Assembly: GCF_964340395.1 (NCBI RefSeq)
Contig: NC_135566.1
Location: 16,891,001 to 16,955,000 of the forward strand
Source of the DNA: Glandiceps talaboti
Taxonomy: Eukaryota; Hemichordata; Enteropneusta; Spengelidae
Direction of reading: 5' to 3'
Length of the DNA stretch: 64,000 nucleotides
Shown: piece by piece, positions 1 to 44,461 of the stretch
Layout of the letters: each line of letters opens with the position of its first letter
How positions within the stretch are numbered: position 1 is the stretch's first letter
Notes under the pieces: model-generated
The model's database searches: none
What the model was told of the DNA's origin: nothing
What the model saw: the letters and a program-made list of their open reading frames with translations, nothing else
Translations under genes and position numbers: made by a program

Positions 1-698
1 CACTTTTGTCAAGTTCAGCTGAAAGAGAAATACCCCGTCTCGTATCTTGCAGTAGCGGTGTATATGATGACATGATACTCAGGAAATACCAGGCTTGGAT
101 GGCATCATGAATGAACTGTCACACGACGGCATCGGTGTGATAAATAGACAAACACAACCTTGATGAAGAGAAATTTTGGGAAAATGGTTTTGAGACTTCA
201 TCAGATTTAGGCATAAGTTATGCAATTTACTTTTCACACGTCAAAATAATTTGATATATGCGCAGCATACGAGCATTCAAATTTAACCGTTGATGCTACA
301 TATAGTGTGACTGTCACAGACTTCCTTGTCTGTGATAGTGTTTCGTGGTAAACCGTCAAAACTGACCTGGGGGCATTACTCCGGAAACCGGGACAGAAAT
401 TTAAAACCACCCGTTATAAAATTCTTTATAGAAAGTGCCTGTCACACATTCGAAACAGTGATCCTCTGTACAGAGAATCATATTATAATTATACAATATA
501 TATACATACACTACGGGACTGTATATCATTGAAGTACATGTAATATGCTATGTTTCTATGTATACTAGCTATACCTGTTGTTTGTATAGATAGTATATAT
601 AGAAACATAGTATATTATTTCAATAGTATACAGGCCCTTGTAGACATATATATAGATAGTTATCCATGAGTTTAAAAATATTTCATTTATCCAGTTTA

Positions 699-795
699 TT
701 CATTCATTCATTCATTCATTCATTCATTCATTCATTCATTCATTCATTCATTCATTCATTCATTCATTCATTCATTCATTCATTCATTCATTCAT

Positions 796-826
<31 letters not shown>

Positions 827-840
827 CTTATTTATTTATT
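699..840. repeat. (TTCA)n / (TTTA)n microsatellite
   Basis: About 24 uninterrupted TTCA units run directly into TTTA units. The array lies about 190 bases upstream of the ASPHD start codon. The rest of 1-700 holds no gene I can support; it is AT-rich with short TATA/ATAT stretches. Confidence 0.95.
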
Positions 841-899
841 AGTAACACGGTTCCTGGGCTCCCTGTGCATGTGGCCTAAATGATAGCAGTGTCTACATT

Positions 900-1028
900 T
901 ATATTTTACCCAAAATGCAGTGCTCTTCGAAATGGCCGCGGCCACTAGCGCTGTAGAGCTGTGTCCAGCAACAAATCTTCGTTTACTTGTTGCGTTCACG
1001 TGCACAATCCTGGTTTAGTTTTTAAATT
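900..1028 (+). promoter_or_regulatory. putative promoter and 5' UTR of the ASPHD gene
   Basis: This is the only locally GC-richer, CpG-containing stretch before the start codon. It holds an AAATGGCCGCGGCC patch near 930-945 that resembles the YY1-type motif of housekeeping promoters. No TATA box at a convincing distance and no exact start site can be read. The assignment is by position and composition only. Confidence 0.3.
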
Positions 1029-4000
1029 ATGGACGACATTGTTGTTCCACATTGGTACAGTCTCAGACTACTGGGTTACTATCTAGATGACTCTGTTTTA
1101 CTAGCATTGAATTATTTCACGCTTGTTATTTTGGCATTACTGTTCATCCGATACCGTTGGTTGGCACCACCGATCGCTTCTGGACGTGAAAATCCAGAAA
1201 GTAGCGATGTATCTGCGTTTACCACATGCGAGTCTCCAGATTGTGTACGGTGTCGAAATTATCTCCAATTAGAGGGACAACTCCTACCAAAACTTGAAGG
1301 GTTCGCGAAAGAGCACTCGTGGAATGGTCTTGAGCGAATCCTCAGCGCAATAGAGGAAGCAGACGTCCATCGAGTGAACCAGGAACTAACTCTACAGCAG
1401 CCGAATATTCTCTTTCTGCCTGGGCTGTACTCTGATCCTTGGCACAATATTACACGTACACGAGACGTTCAAGTACTGATCGAAAACTACATAGGAATAT
1501 CAAACGATTTCAAAAATGTGTACACAGAGTTTCAGAGTGGTTGTAAGCGTGGCTGGCTCACAAACAATGTTCCTAGCGGAGAGTGGCATGTCTTCCATTT
1601 AATTAACCAGGGTGTTCGAATAGATGACAACTGCCTAAAATGTCCAAACACTGCTGCAATACTTGGAGAATTAGAACATATTATGGACACCAATGTGTTT
1701 GGTAATGCCACATTTTCAGTACTACAGCCTGGAACACATATAACTGAACACTATGGCCCAACCAACGTACGCATACGATGCCATCTAGGTAGGTTGAGGG
1801 GATAGATGTGACGTGTGGTGATAATAGTCTTGATTCTCTAGTCCTGCTTACATGGCGTGGTGGGTCGAATGTCACCCCCCCCCCCACCTCCGGGCATAGT
1901 GGGGGATTTGGAAATTAGTCTTATAAAATTTGTCAAATGCCCCACCCCCTGGGGCAAGACATTCTGGAAAATCCCCACCTAAAACAAGTTGGGTGGGGTA
2001 TTCAAAAATTCTGACTGACACACAACCACTCTTTTACGTCCGTGAAAATGACGGGAGGTCAATATGAGGCAATTGCCCCACCCCCTCGGGCATTGTTTCA
2101 TGGCAAACACGGTCTAATCCCCACATTTGTCCCGTATTGCCCTGAGGTGGGGTCCCTCGGGCATTACATTGACTCATGCATATAACTCTTTTCATTCGTC
2201 TGTCACCCCTCTCTTCGTAGTCAATATAGAGTCACAGTCACACACACTACAGCCATATACGTGGGGCTAGATGTAGTCTTGCTGCTAGACGTTCGGGCTT
2301 TCTTTCGATGCTATAACTATAAGCGAAACGAAGTTCGCATGTGAGGGCTTGCCCGAACAGTCTAGCGAATGTCAGTTTCAGACCGGACATTCCATTGAGA
2401 TTACCTTGAGCGACGGGTTGGGCCATCTATGCATATATATACTTTAATATATTCAATAACCTATGACCTCGGGGAATCTCTGCATGCAAGTGTTGACAAA
2501 CACATTTACGTCATTACTATGGCTCATCAGTTTATGGTAATTGTGAGTTTGATGAGTGTGTAGACGTCATTCACACATTTCAGTTAACGCATTGTGGTTA
2601 TTTATACAAGCCCCTCCTTCAGATGAATATGCATGAAAATTTAGCTATTGTCCTCTGTTTGTGCTTGTCGCTAATACGGTTCTCTGATTGGCAGTTATTT
2701 ATATCCTGATGACATTCGCTAGACCTCGGATGTTCCATCCTCGATAGCGTTGTTCGGCTATGTGTCGTATTTTATCGGAAGAACATCCGAGGGCTAGCTG
2801 ATAGACTAGGCTAGATGCTACTTGGAAAGTCTTTTTTTATAAGTAGAACCATGGAAGTATAGCGCACAGGGTGGGTTATACTTCCATGGTAGATAACCAT
2901 AGCTGTTTTATGTTTTATTTCGCTTCTCTACAAATTAGCTAAATAGTTTGTTTAGTTTGCAGTCCTTGAATTTCTCCAGAAGCTACCCAGGCAGACAGGG
3001 GAGAAAATAACCCACAGAAAAACAACTATTTTGAAATGTGACATCATATGCATTCACTTTGGATCAGTGGTCATGCAAGCAGTGCATTCTGGTGAATACA
3101 TGTACTTCACATCCAACATTGCATACTGCATGATCCAGGTTCTTTTAGCAATAGGTTTGCATATCTCAAGTGATCGATATATCATAAATACACAGAACAG
3201 ACTTCATAAGCCCATTCTTCATGGCATGGAAGACGTGGTGTAGAAAACTTTCCCTGAGACTCATCTTGGGGATCTCACAGTGGAGACCACAGCAGTGAGA
3301 ATCTGGGTACCCAAAACTAGCCCATGTCCTTCCTCTGTAAAGTTACAGAAACCATGTCATTAAAGTCTGATACCCTATATATAGGGTGTAATTACATAGA
3401 GTTACAGAAACCAAGTCATTAAAGCCTGATACCCTATATATAGGGTGTAATTACATAGAGTTACAGAAACCAAGTCATTAAAGCCTGATACCCTATATTT
3501 AGGGTGTAATTACATAGAGTTACAGAAACCAAGTCATTAAAGCCTGATACCCTATATATAGGGTGTAATTACATATTAGAGTTACAGAAACCAAGTTAAA
3601 GGTAAAATTGCAGTCACAGTTATTTCTGCCTTCAGTATATTTGTATTGATGACAGCTTTCAACTTACGTATGATTTTGGGTGAGAAGATAGCACTTTGGT
3701 AACTTACACAAGTTATGAAATCTTTATAAAGAAACCCTACTGCACTTGTTACACATTCTGCCATTTTGGGGATTTCCTGAAAGGGTTTATGGGTAAACTA
3801 CAGGAAATGACATCATAGTTCCCACAATCTCTTTGTCTTGACATATAGAAGTTGATAGCAGTAATCAATACAAGTGTACTAAAGGCAGAAATAAGTCTGA
3901 CTGGACTTTTCCTTTAAGTTGATAGCAGTAATCAATACAAGTGTACTAAAGGTAGAAATAAGTCTGACTGGACTTTTAAGTTGATAGCAGTAATCAATAC

Positions 4001-5019
4001 AAGTGTACTAAAGGCAGAAATAAGTCTGACTGGACTTTTCCTGTCAGTTGATAGCAGTAATCAATACAAGTATACTAAAGGTAGAAATAAGTATGACTGG
4101 ACTTTTCCTTTAAAGTTGATAGCAGTAATCAATACAAGTGTACTAAAGGTAGAAATAAGTATGACTGGACTTTTCCTTTAAGTTGATAGCAGTAATCAAT
4201 ACAAGTGTACTAAAGGTAGAAATAAGTATGACTGGACTTTTCCTTTAAGTTGATAGCAGTAATCAATACAAGTGTACTAAAGGTAGAAATAAGTATGACT
4301 GGACTTTTCCTTTAAGTTGATAGCAGTAATCAATACAAGTGTACTAAAGGTAGAAATAAGTATGACTGGACTTTTCCTTTAAGTTGATAGCAGTAATTAA
4401 TACAAGTGTACTGAAGGTAGAAATAAGTATGACTTGACTTTTCCTTTAAGTTGATAATAGTAATTAATACAAGTGTACTAAAGGTAGAAATAAGTCTGAC
4501 TTGACTTTTCCTTTAAGTTGATAATAGTAATCAATACAAGTGGACTAAAGGCAGAAATAAGTGTGACTGGACATTTCCTTGTAAGTTGATAGCAGTAATT
4601 AACACAAGTGCCGAAAGGCAGAAATGAGTCTGACTGGACTTTTCCTTGTAAGTTGATAGCTTGATAGCAGTAATCAGTACAAGTGTACTGATGGCAGAAA
4701 TAAATCTGACTGGACTTTTCCTTTTAAACTATGGAATGACAAACTTTCAATGAATTTTAAATGTGTGTTTTTTTTTCATGTTCACCAAACAGGTATTACC
4801 ATTCCTCCGAAGTGCCACCTTATTGTTGCTGGGGAGAGCAGACAATGGATAGAACAAGACTGCATTACTTTTGATGATTCCTTTCTGCATGAAGCAAAGC
4901 ATGATGGAACAGATAAAGATGGGACGAGGGTTGTATTTATGGTCGATCTGTGGCATCCAGATGTAACTGAACTGGAAAGGGATGTTCTGAATGACCTGTT
5001 TTCACCTAGCCTTAAATGA
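1029..5019 (+). CDS. ASPHD2: ASPHD1/2-like aspartyl/asparaginyl beta-hydroxylase-domain membrane protein (two exons)
   Basis: Exons are 1029-1788 and 4793-5019. The donor reads CTAG/GTAGGT and the acceptor CACCAAACAG/GTATT; they join in phase 1 to give 328 residues (human ASPHD1/2 are somewhat longer). A short N-terminal segment leads into one hydrophobic helix (about residues 24-41), then a Cys cluster CESPDCVRC near 67-75 typical of ASPHD proteins. The 2-oxoglutarate oxygenase fold follows. Visible active-site landmarks are H241 in HYGPTNVRIRCHLG (iron ligand, just before the splice), H286 in FDDSFLHE (second iron ligand) and R299 in GTRVVFMVDLWHP (2-oxoglutarate contact by family analogy). 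By analogy the catalytic part faces the ER or secretory lumen; for ASPHD proteins the substrate is not established. The complete motif set and intact frame argue for a working gene. Whether it is the orthologue of ASPHD1, ASPHD2 or their common ancestor cannot be told. Confidence 0.9.
1871..2170. repeat. degenerate GC-rich palindromic repeat in the ASPHD intron
   Basis: About four imperfect copies of a CCCCACCCCCTGGGGCA-type segment occur in alternating orientation, so GGGGC and GCCCC blocks face one another. It stands out from the AT-rich surroundings. It may be a decayed fold-back element. Confidence 0.5.
2360..2724. repeat. imperfect inverted repeat in the ASPHD intron
   Basis: GTCTAGCGAATGTCA near 2360 is matched in inverse orientation by TGACATTCGCTAGAC near 2710. 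Further partial matches around CTCGGATGTTC/GAACATCCGAG occur near 2725-2790. The arrangement suggests an old MITE with internal divergence, but the element ends are unclear. Confidence 0.35.
2848..2890. repeat. short perfect hairpin
   Basis: ACCATGGAAGTATA at 2848-2861 is exactly repeated in inverse at 2877-2890, with a 15-base loop. It lies in the ASPHD intron. Confidence 0.7.
3338..3597. repeat. 59-bp minisatellite, about 4 copies
   Basis: The unit runs from AGAGTTACAGAAACCAAGTC through a palindromic TACCCTATATATAGGGTGTA core to TAATTACAT. The last three copies are almost identical; the first is slightly diverged. Intronic. Confidence 0.9.
3596..4735. repeat. 67-bp minisatellite (about 13 copies) preceded by one inverted copy
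   Basis: The unit contains AAGTTGATAGCAGTAATCAA, then GTGTACTAAAGGTAGAAATA and GACTGGACTTTTCC. Spacing between unit starts at 4180, 4247 and 4314 is exactly 67. At about 3600-3665 the same unit appears once in the reverse orientation (GCAGTCACAGTTATTTCTGCC ... TATTTGTATTGATGACAGC), separated from the array by roughly 180 bases. The whole could therefore derive from a transposon whose terminal inverted repeat expanded in tandem. Confidence 0.9.
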
Positions 5020-5273
5020 TGACAAGAATTTGACATTTTGCTGTTTTTATCTATGATTTAAAAACGCTTTTATTTTTTGGGTTACCATGGCAACAGACAA
5101 TAAAATGACTACAATTTTTGAACTCAGAATAACAAACTTTCCCAGATAGGGTGGTTTCTAACAACTAGTCCCTGTCATTATTCTATTATTACAAAAATTA
5201 TGATTATTATATATTTTTTAATAAATATTTAATTATATTACCACAATTTACTTATTTATTGAGATGAAATAAA
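5020..5273 (+). terminator. ASPHD 3' UTR with candidate poly(A) signals
   Basis: AATAAA hexamers follow the stop codon at 5099-5104 and again at 5268-5273, the latter after a very AT-rich run. Which one is used cannot be read from the sequence. Confidence 0.5.
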
Positions 5274-5332
5274 CATCTTCAAATAATTTTTATAATGAGA
5301 CGTGTGATTTACAGACTCACCCCTCCCCCCCC

Positions 5333-5333
5333 A

Positions 5334-5382
<49 letters not shown>
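5333..5382. repeat. (CA)n microsatellite
   Basis: About 22 uninterrupted CA units, just beyond the last ASPHD poly(A) candidate. Confidence 0.95.
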
Positions 5383-5384
<2 letters not shown>

Positions 5385-5570
5385 CACAGAGTTGTTTTAA
5401 ACAAGGTGGTAAACATCATTTACAATACATAGACATATCCTTGGTCAAAATGTGTACTAATAACCTTCTAAGGGTAACCCTATTTTTTGTATATTTCTCA
5501 TTACTTTACCGACCCAAATTTTCAACTCTAACATTAAAATAAAATGTTTTTCATTTTTATCCCGCTGCTT

Positions 5571-5650
5571 ATTAACCGTAACAGCTTTGCTAAATCTAAG
5601 TGAATCTATACTGGTCTGAGCTTAGATTTAGCAAAGCTGTTACGGTTAAT
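5571..5650. repeat. perfect 30-bp inverted repeat with 20-base loop
   Basis: The arm at 5571-5600 (begins ATTAACCGTAACAGC) is matched base for base in inverse by 5621-5650. There is no mismatch in 30 pairs. The perfection suggests recent origin or conversion between arms. Confidence 0.95.
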
Positions 5651-5721
5651 CTAAATTCAAAGCATATTCATGTGCTTTTGAAGTACATATGGTTTGGTTT
5701 GGTTTGGTGTAGAGAGCTATT

Positions 5722-5935
5722 GTACAGTTGCAGACATCAGACCATTGACGAATAGAACCTGTTACAAACAGGGAAAGTAACCCAAATAAATTGGATTAAT
5801 AACACTTGGCACAGCATGTTGGAACAGCAGAGATTTATTTTACATTTTTTGGTTTGATAAGAATAGTTGTATGGCCTCTTTGCATAATAGTTCACATTCA
5901 CAAACAAAGTTCCCCTGGCAATTCAGGTACATGCA
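5722..5935. mobile_element. MITE family E, left half
   Basis: It begins with TTGCAGACATCAGACCAT and contains AATTGGATTAATAACACTTG and GATAAGAATAGTTGTATGGC. These blocks recur at 18155-18520 (a complete fold-back copy) and, partly in inverse, at 15449-15705. Only the left half is recognisable here. Confidence 0.6.
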
Positions 5936-6654
5936 AAGAAAATACAGGGAAGAAGAAGAGAACTTTTTGCCTCACATTCTTGTTTAAAGTTGTTTGGGGC
6001 CTAATACCAGCTATAGCACATATCTCATACCACAAAGACCAAAGTGGACAATTAAACCCGGGAACTTTGTAGATTACTAACAGTATAGCAACCCTGTGGA
6101 AAGTACATGACAAATAACTCCTCCAGCTTCTTTCAAATACCACATGCAAATACAGAAATTTACAGGAACTCATTTTTTCCACGAGTAATCACAGACTGGT
6201 ACAACCTTGACAATAATTTATTCACATCTGGATCGGTAGACGCCTTCAAGGTATCCATGTAGTGCGACTAAGTGTTTTGCCCTCCCCTTCCATTGATTAT
6301 TTACTAGTATTGGTTCCTTCAACATATTGATTCTGATTCTGATACTAAACTGTATCAAGGCTATACCAAACTGGATTGCGTTGTAAATGTTACTCTGGCT
6401 ACTTCAAATACTGCACCACAAACAATTTACAGCTTCACGGTTCTGTTACTGTAAACACTTTTCAAATAAACAAAAAGATCGTATGTGACACTTTTATTAT
6501 CTATAAGTCACGCTAGCTGGTTTATCAAGTTTCAATATGTCAGTGGTAACATACATATGGAAATTACCCATTTTTGTAATGTCCTCATTCATACCAAAAG
6601 TGGAGCAATCACTGTTGTAGACATGCCCTCCCAAAAAGTGGATAAAATATGACA

Positions 6655-6917
6655 TTTTTAAACATAGCTTAAAGACGCATCTTTTCAGACATCATTTCAA
6701 GTAATTTAATGTAACTGGTCGGTTTTATTGGAAGTGATTGATTGTAACTGTTTTTATACAATGTGAATTATTTCAATGGGTCGGTTTATACTTAGTTGCT
6801 CTCTGTGTGCTGTTATTTTTTTTTACTTTTGCAATTTTTTAACTTCAGTCTGTACAATGTGCTGAGATGCACGTGTAGCGCGTTTTCTTACAAGAAATAA
6901 ATAATAATAAAAAATAT
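6655..6917 (+). mobile_element. 3' end of a truncated non-LTR retrotransposon
   Basis: A reading frame ends in KHSLKTHLFRHHFK then TAA near 6664-6708. This matches the C-terminal KLKTHLF-type tail common in CR1- and RTE-like reverse transcriptases. A 3' UTR of about 200 bases follows, ending in GAAATAAATAATAATAA, a short-repeat tail typical of this class. Nothing recognisable as reverse transcriptase precedes it, so it is a 5'-truncated dead copy. Confidence 0.5.
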
Positions 6918-8451
6918 GAGTTGGTAAGAAATACCACAAAACACTGTGTTCACTAATTAAATCAGATGTCATCAGATCACTGCAAGTGTAAGCACATTAT
7001 AAACACTTGGCAAAATATCAGAAACACATCAAAGTTTGAAAAAAAATTGGCACGCAAATATGTCAGTGAAGATAACAAAATAGTCAAACACTACTTGATC
7101 TGACCTCTCATAACAAATTTGAATGAATTGTACGAATTAATGCTGGACAAGAATATATGTCTTATTATCATCCCAGAAATGGGTCATTTATTGCTACGAC
7201 TGTCATTTTTTGAAAACAGAGTATAACCTGACAGACATACACGATTGCTAATAATTTTCAATTGAAAAAGTGAACAAGGACAAATATCCAGGAAATACAC
7301 CTATTGAAGGCATTTTCATTGAAAATATAACTTTTTGGCACTTAGAAAAGAGCTGTACATACTCAGGACTGGAAAGACTTGATCTTTGACGCACACGAAC
7401 TGTCTCCTTTCCATACAGGTTGAAAGTTATTAAAAAAGTATCAACAGAGATCAAATATATTACTTCTAGAATCACTGGGATTGCTGTGCTGACCACCAGC
7501 TGTTATGAATGAACAGAAACAGTCTCTTCATAGAGGTCATTTCCCAGCTATTTATTTTTATGTACATGAAAAGTAGTACTTTTATTTGATTTGTAGCCCC
7601 AGTGGGCACAGCCTAGAGGCCAGGACTACAGGAATGACTCCTGTCCACTTGCATTCAACAGCCTCATCTCTCACACCAATGACAGAACTTCAACCAAACC
7701 TGGCACAAATGTCAAATCCTATACAGTACAAATGCAGGTCACTTAATTTCCTAACCATGACCTTTTATGAACCAACACCAGGGTCATACTTCTTGTAAAA
7801 TGTGGCAGTTTTGACTGACTCAAGAAGTGAATACACAGAGACTCTACATCCATACATTGTCAGAGGTGTAATTAAAGCTTATTGCAAGACACTGACCTTC
7901 ATCCTGAAGGTCAAATAACAATTTGCTCAACACAATAGCCTCAAAAATGTGTAAAGCCAGTCGCATGTCTGCACTTAGTACTGATGTTTATAGAACTACA
8001 ATTTCAAGTAAAGGCCTTTGTCCTTGACCGTCATTTTCAAGGTCTTAAATGAAATTACTCTATAACTTCTTTAACAAATGCATATGAAGACACAATTGAA
8101 ATGTCTGCATCTTTAATATTGGCTGCAAGCTTTCTAGTTAGACTGACATCAGAACTTTTGAAATGGTATACATATTGACACCATTCAAGTGTATACACCC
8201 ATACTTATGGAGATAACATCTTATCATATTTGCAAAACTGACCTTCACTGTTTGATCTTTTGGGTAATATAGTAATTTGCTATATAAATCAGTCTTGTCA
8301 TTGAGATACACCCATATTATCTGAGAAATATTGTCTTATCACACTTGTGTCATATATCAAAGTTCTACCTGGACTATATATGTCAGTGGTCATTTCCCCC
8401 TCTGATAGTGTTAATTAATCTCACTTCACAGCATGAGTAGACAGTGTTTTG
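6918..8451. other. intergenic DNA without a recognisable gene
   Basis: No open frame with family similarity or credible splice structure was found on either strand. The sequence is AT-rich and has no clear tandem repeat. Confidence 0.5.
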
Positions 8452-8608
8452 CTAAGGTTGGGAACCCTGGTATTACAGAAAGGGAGAAAGGGGTAAAAAT
8501 GGCAGTGTTTCCCTATAGAGTCTATGGTAATTTTGTTTGGGAACCCAGGTAAAATAATATAGGAACCTGATAGATTTTACCTACTTACCACCCTTAGCAA
8601 AAACACTG
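8452..8608. mobile_element. hAT-like MITE (CAGTGTTTT ... AACACTG)
   Basis: The left end CAGTGTTTTGCTAAGG is inverted at the right end as CCCTTAGCAAAAACACTG. The short word GTAGAC lies on both flanks as a possible target-site duplication. Relatives occur at 31569-31734, 52046-52187, 53714-53885 and 56810-56986. The CAGTG-type ends suggest hAT; there is no coding capacity. Confidence 0.7.
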
Positions 8609-9408
8609 GTAGACATTACGAAGTGTGATGTTATAAACTTAGACGGCTTGCCAACTACTTATAGAACTATATCTTTGACATAATTAGTGTTGGGGGCTGT
8701 GTAGAAGACTTGTATTTATATACTCTCCTAATGTAGAAGACTTGTATTTATATTGGCCATTATTGGAGGTGGAGTGGGGGATGTGTGGATCATGTTATTC
8801 TACTCACTCTATATCTCTTGAGGTACAAAATTAAACACAAAGAATGTTGGAAAAAGAAAAAAGTCTTACTTTAATGAATTCACAACAAAAATACATGAAA
8901 AGATAAAGATATACCATTTCAGGAAAATTTTGAGTATTCAACAGATTTTCCCAAACTCTCATTACATATTCATGATTTCAATGATAAAGAACTGTTCAAA
9001 GGTTGAAATCAAGCCCCCAGACAAAAAATAACATATAGAATTAAAGACATTTTACAAAACATTCAACAAAGGGAGTGAAAGCATACTACTGGTCCAGAGA
9101 TATAATTCCCTGATTAATGAAACTGTTTAAAGTAAAACATAACAAGTCAGTAGTGTTGTCATTACTTGATTCATTTTCTTACTTAATATTTTTCAGGTAT
9201 ACGTAAGTGTACACCCCATACTTTGTCTGATGGCATCTCATGAAAACTAGGCACAAAGATGAATTTCAGTGTACACTAGGCCTGGGGAACCCATGCTTTT
9301 CAACATGGCATTCGATATTCTTTCATCAAACACAACAGAAGACAGCATGTGCGTCTTGATTTCTCCATAATTTTGTGTACTGGTACAAACAAATACTTGT
9401 TTACTGTG

Positions 9409-9773
9409 TTAAAGGGGCACAAGCTGAGTTTACATATTTCTGGGATGTAATTTTTTGTTCATATTAAACGGTACTCATAGTATTCTACTTATTGATGTAC
9501 ACTAGCCTATCACTTGCAATTGACTGAAGTCAAACCTGGTATTAGGATATTACTTATAAACGATCCAATGACATAATTTATCATACGCACCAAAAAATAT
9601 ACAGGAACTCCTGCTATGCAATCAACATGTCGGACAATGCCATGGACACAAATTGTAATGTCATAGAAGATATGCATTGACATTAATATTATGCTAGAAT
9701 AGCTTAATCAGAGTTTTTTGAAAGTATTTTTACTTGAGTAAAAAGCTTATAAACTCAGCCTGTGCCACTTTAA
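9409..9773. mobile_element. MITE with TTAA ends
   Basis: The left end TTAAAGGGGCACAAGCTGAG is mirrored at the right by CTCAGCCTGTGCCACTTTAA. Both ends sit in TTAA, as for piggyBac-type insertions, and the element is about 365 bp long. The open frames inside it have no recognisable similarity. Confidence 0.65.
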
Positions 9774-10331
9774 TAACCAGGTTTCAACATGGATACTACT
9801 GTGAACTTGCTCACTTGAAAGAGATTGAATATTCATGCCAAGACAAAGTTGAAACCAATGATGTTCTTGGTACTTTTTATATGACACATACAAATATGTA
9901 TTATTTGTTGAAAATGACATCGGATGATGTAAATTAAATCCAGTGAATAAAGGCAGTTTGTACATTCCATAATAATACACTGTCATATGTTTATAGTTCG
10001 TGACTGAATTTCTCACAACTTAAAAACATTAGGGAGTGAAGAGAATCAATAATTATCAATGTGCCTAGCGATCATCACTCGAATTTGAATCCCGACACTA
10101 TTTAATTATTGTTGGTGCGTTGACAAGCACACCAACCCACACAAAGCAAATATTTACACAGCTTATCTGGTTCAACACAAAGTTACTCTTTTTTATGTGT
10201 AACTTATGTATGTCAGGCAATAGAAATACCTTGGTTCCTACAACCAAACAAAGGTAAAGATTGTAAAAATAACACTTAAATCTAGAGGATGTTAATCATA
10301 CGACATCGACTAAAATTCATGACAGGGGGAT

Positions 10332-10337
10332 TTTATT
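10332..10337 (-). terminator. distal candidate poly(A) signal for PRPF8
   Basis: AATAAA on the minus strand, about 940 bases after the PRPF8 stop codon. No nearer canonical hexamer was seen, so a variant signal may be used instead. Confidence 0.25.
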
Positions 10338-11025
10338 TGCAACAACACATGTATGTCTGCTCATAAAAATTCTTTCGATTCAAAAATAGTCTAAACGTGA
10401 ACAATTTTGTAGAATTTTGGTCGCGTATTTATGATTCTGTTGGTCTACAACATTCATATTCACCTGTTTTACTGTACAAAATGCTCAAAACTTCAAATGA
10501 AAAAAAACCCCCAAAACCTGAATGAGTGCCAAATAGTTTGTGAGACTGGCAGGCTAAAAAAATTTGTATTGACCTGTTTTACGGTAGAAAATGTTAGGTC
10601 AAAGTTCAAGGACCTGTGCAATCTATCACCAACGAGTGGCTGTTAGGTTGTCAGCAATGTCGGGACCAGTGAGTAATTTATCATCGTTTGAGATACCTCC
10701 AAGGCATGCCTACAGGGTCACTGATACTAAACAAAATAAATCCATCTTGTTATGTAGAAAATGTACACGATCTCATAAAAATTGATGCAAGTGGTAACAC
10801 GAGGTGTGTGTGTGACAAACTGACAGCGGTATTACAGTGAAACACACTCCGGTCTGATATAGTGAAATACACTCAAATCTGACCAAAACTAATAGATAAC
10901 AATCAAGCCTTGGTGTTTTCAATTATTAACATTTTGTATTAATATGAAGATGATGTCATCATGATTGGCCTGTGTGATGGCGGTCCATACTACACAATTT
11001 CAGTGCAGTCACTATAGTGTGATGT

Positions 11026-11279
11026 ATGGCTCTCTCCTCACACAATATCTGGTTATACCAACTTATACCACATTTACAGTAACTATGGCATGGTGTGTGG
11101 TCCTCCCACCACAATACATGGTAACACCACATTTTCAGTAACTGTGTAGTGTATGGCTGTCCTTACAAAGCACATGGCTACACCACATTTACAGTAACTG
11201 TGTGGTGTATGGCTTTGTCCTTACGCAACACATGGTTACACCACATTTACAGTGACTATTTCATGGTGCACGGCTCTCC
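11026..11279. repeat. about 57-bp tandem repeat abutting the PRPF8 stop codon
   Basis: Four to five imperfect units contain ACACCACATTTACAGTAACT and TGGTGTATGGCT followed by CTCCTTAC. The last unit merges with the end of the PRPF8 coding exon, so the array occupies the first 250 bases of the 3' UTR. Confidence 0.8.
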
Positions 11280-43607
<32,328 letters not shown>

Positions 43608-44290
43608 CCTGGCTATGAGAAAGGCTGTCTACCTGAAATGTATATAAACAAAATTGGCAAGTCAAAATCAGATGTCTCAATTGTCTTAATTGATCTCGTA
43701 AAGTATGGAATTTGATTGCAAATATTTCAGCTACTGAAAGTGTCTTTATACTGACCACGTCTTCAGAGAATTACAACACAGAAACATTTATTTGATAGCT
43801 GAAAGCTGGGACCTGGAACATGATGAAGTATATACTACTGTCTACACGTACAAGTAGTTGAAAATACATCCTTGATAACTAAAATAACAAAATTTTGCAA
43901 AAATGTAGATCTTTTGTAATGTTTCAAATTTCTTGTACCTTGACTTACAAGTTACAGACTGAGACCACGATTTTCTTTACGAGCAGAAGCTAAATATGCT
44001 GCTGCAATCATTTTTAAGCAGTGTCTATTCACAGGCATGACTTTTATGGCCACAATGTATGTGTTTAGGCACAAAAAAAGTGCCATGTACCTTGGCAAAT
44101 GATTGCCACTGCTGTCAGGGGTATTTCTTTGTAAACTGTACATAGAAAACTACCAAAATGTGCTAATGAAGTTAAAGGTTATTCCAAAGATAAAAAAATT
44201 CTGAAATACACTGTTTATGTACACCATCTGAACGGATGTTACCCCAGTGTGTTTTGAAAATTATGTCCTACAAGTTGCACAGCCTGCAGT

Positions 44291-44461
44291 AGCTGCAATA
44301 ATATTGTAGCGTTTTTGAGGTTTTTTTCGTCTGTTTTGGTGACTTTTTAAGTTTTAGTGTTTAACCCGTTAGGTGCGGGTTAAACACAAAAACTTAAAAA
44401 GTCACCAAAACAGACGAAGAAACCCTCAAAACCGCAACAAGACGCTACAATTATTGCAGCT
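44291..44461. repeat. long fold-back element in PRPF8 intron 1
   Basis: Arms of about 80 bp begin AGCTGCAATAATATTGTAGC on the left and end GCTACAATTATTGCAGCT on the right. They meet at GGGTTAAACAC/GTGTTTAACCC around a 7-base turn. The left arm has a few indels relative to the right. If transcribed with PRPF8 it would make a long hairpin RNA. Confidence 0.9.

Noticed and set aside
3981-4181. 66-residue repetitive open frame
   Set aside because: Translation of the 67-bp minisatellite in the ASPHD intron.
5806-6182. Open frames of 88 and 94 residues
   Set aside because: They overlie a MITE family E copy and adjoining non-coding sequence; no protein similarity.
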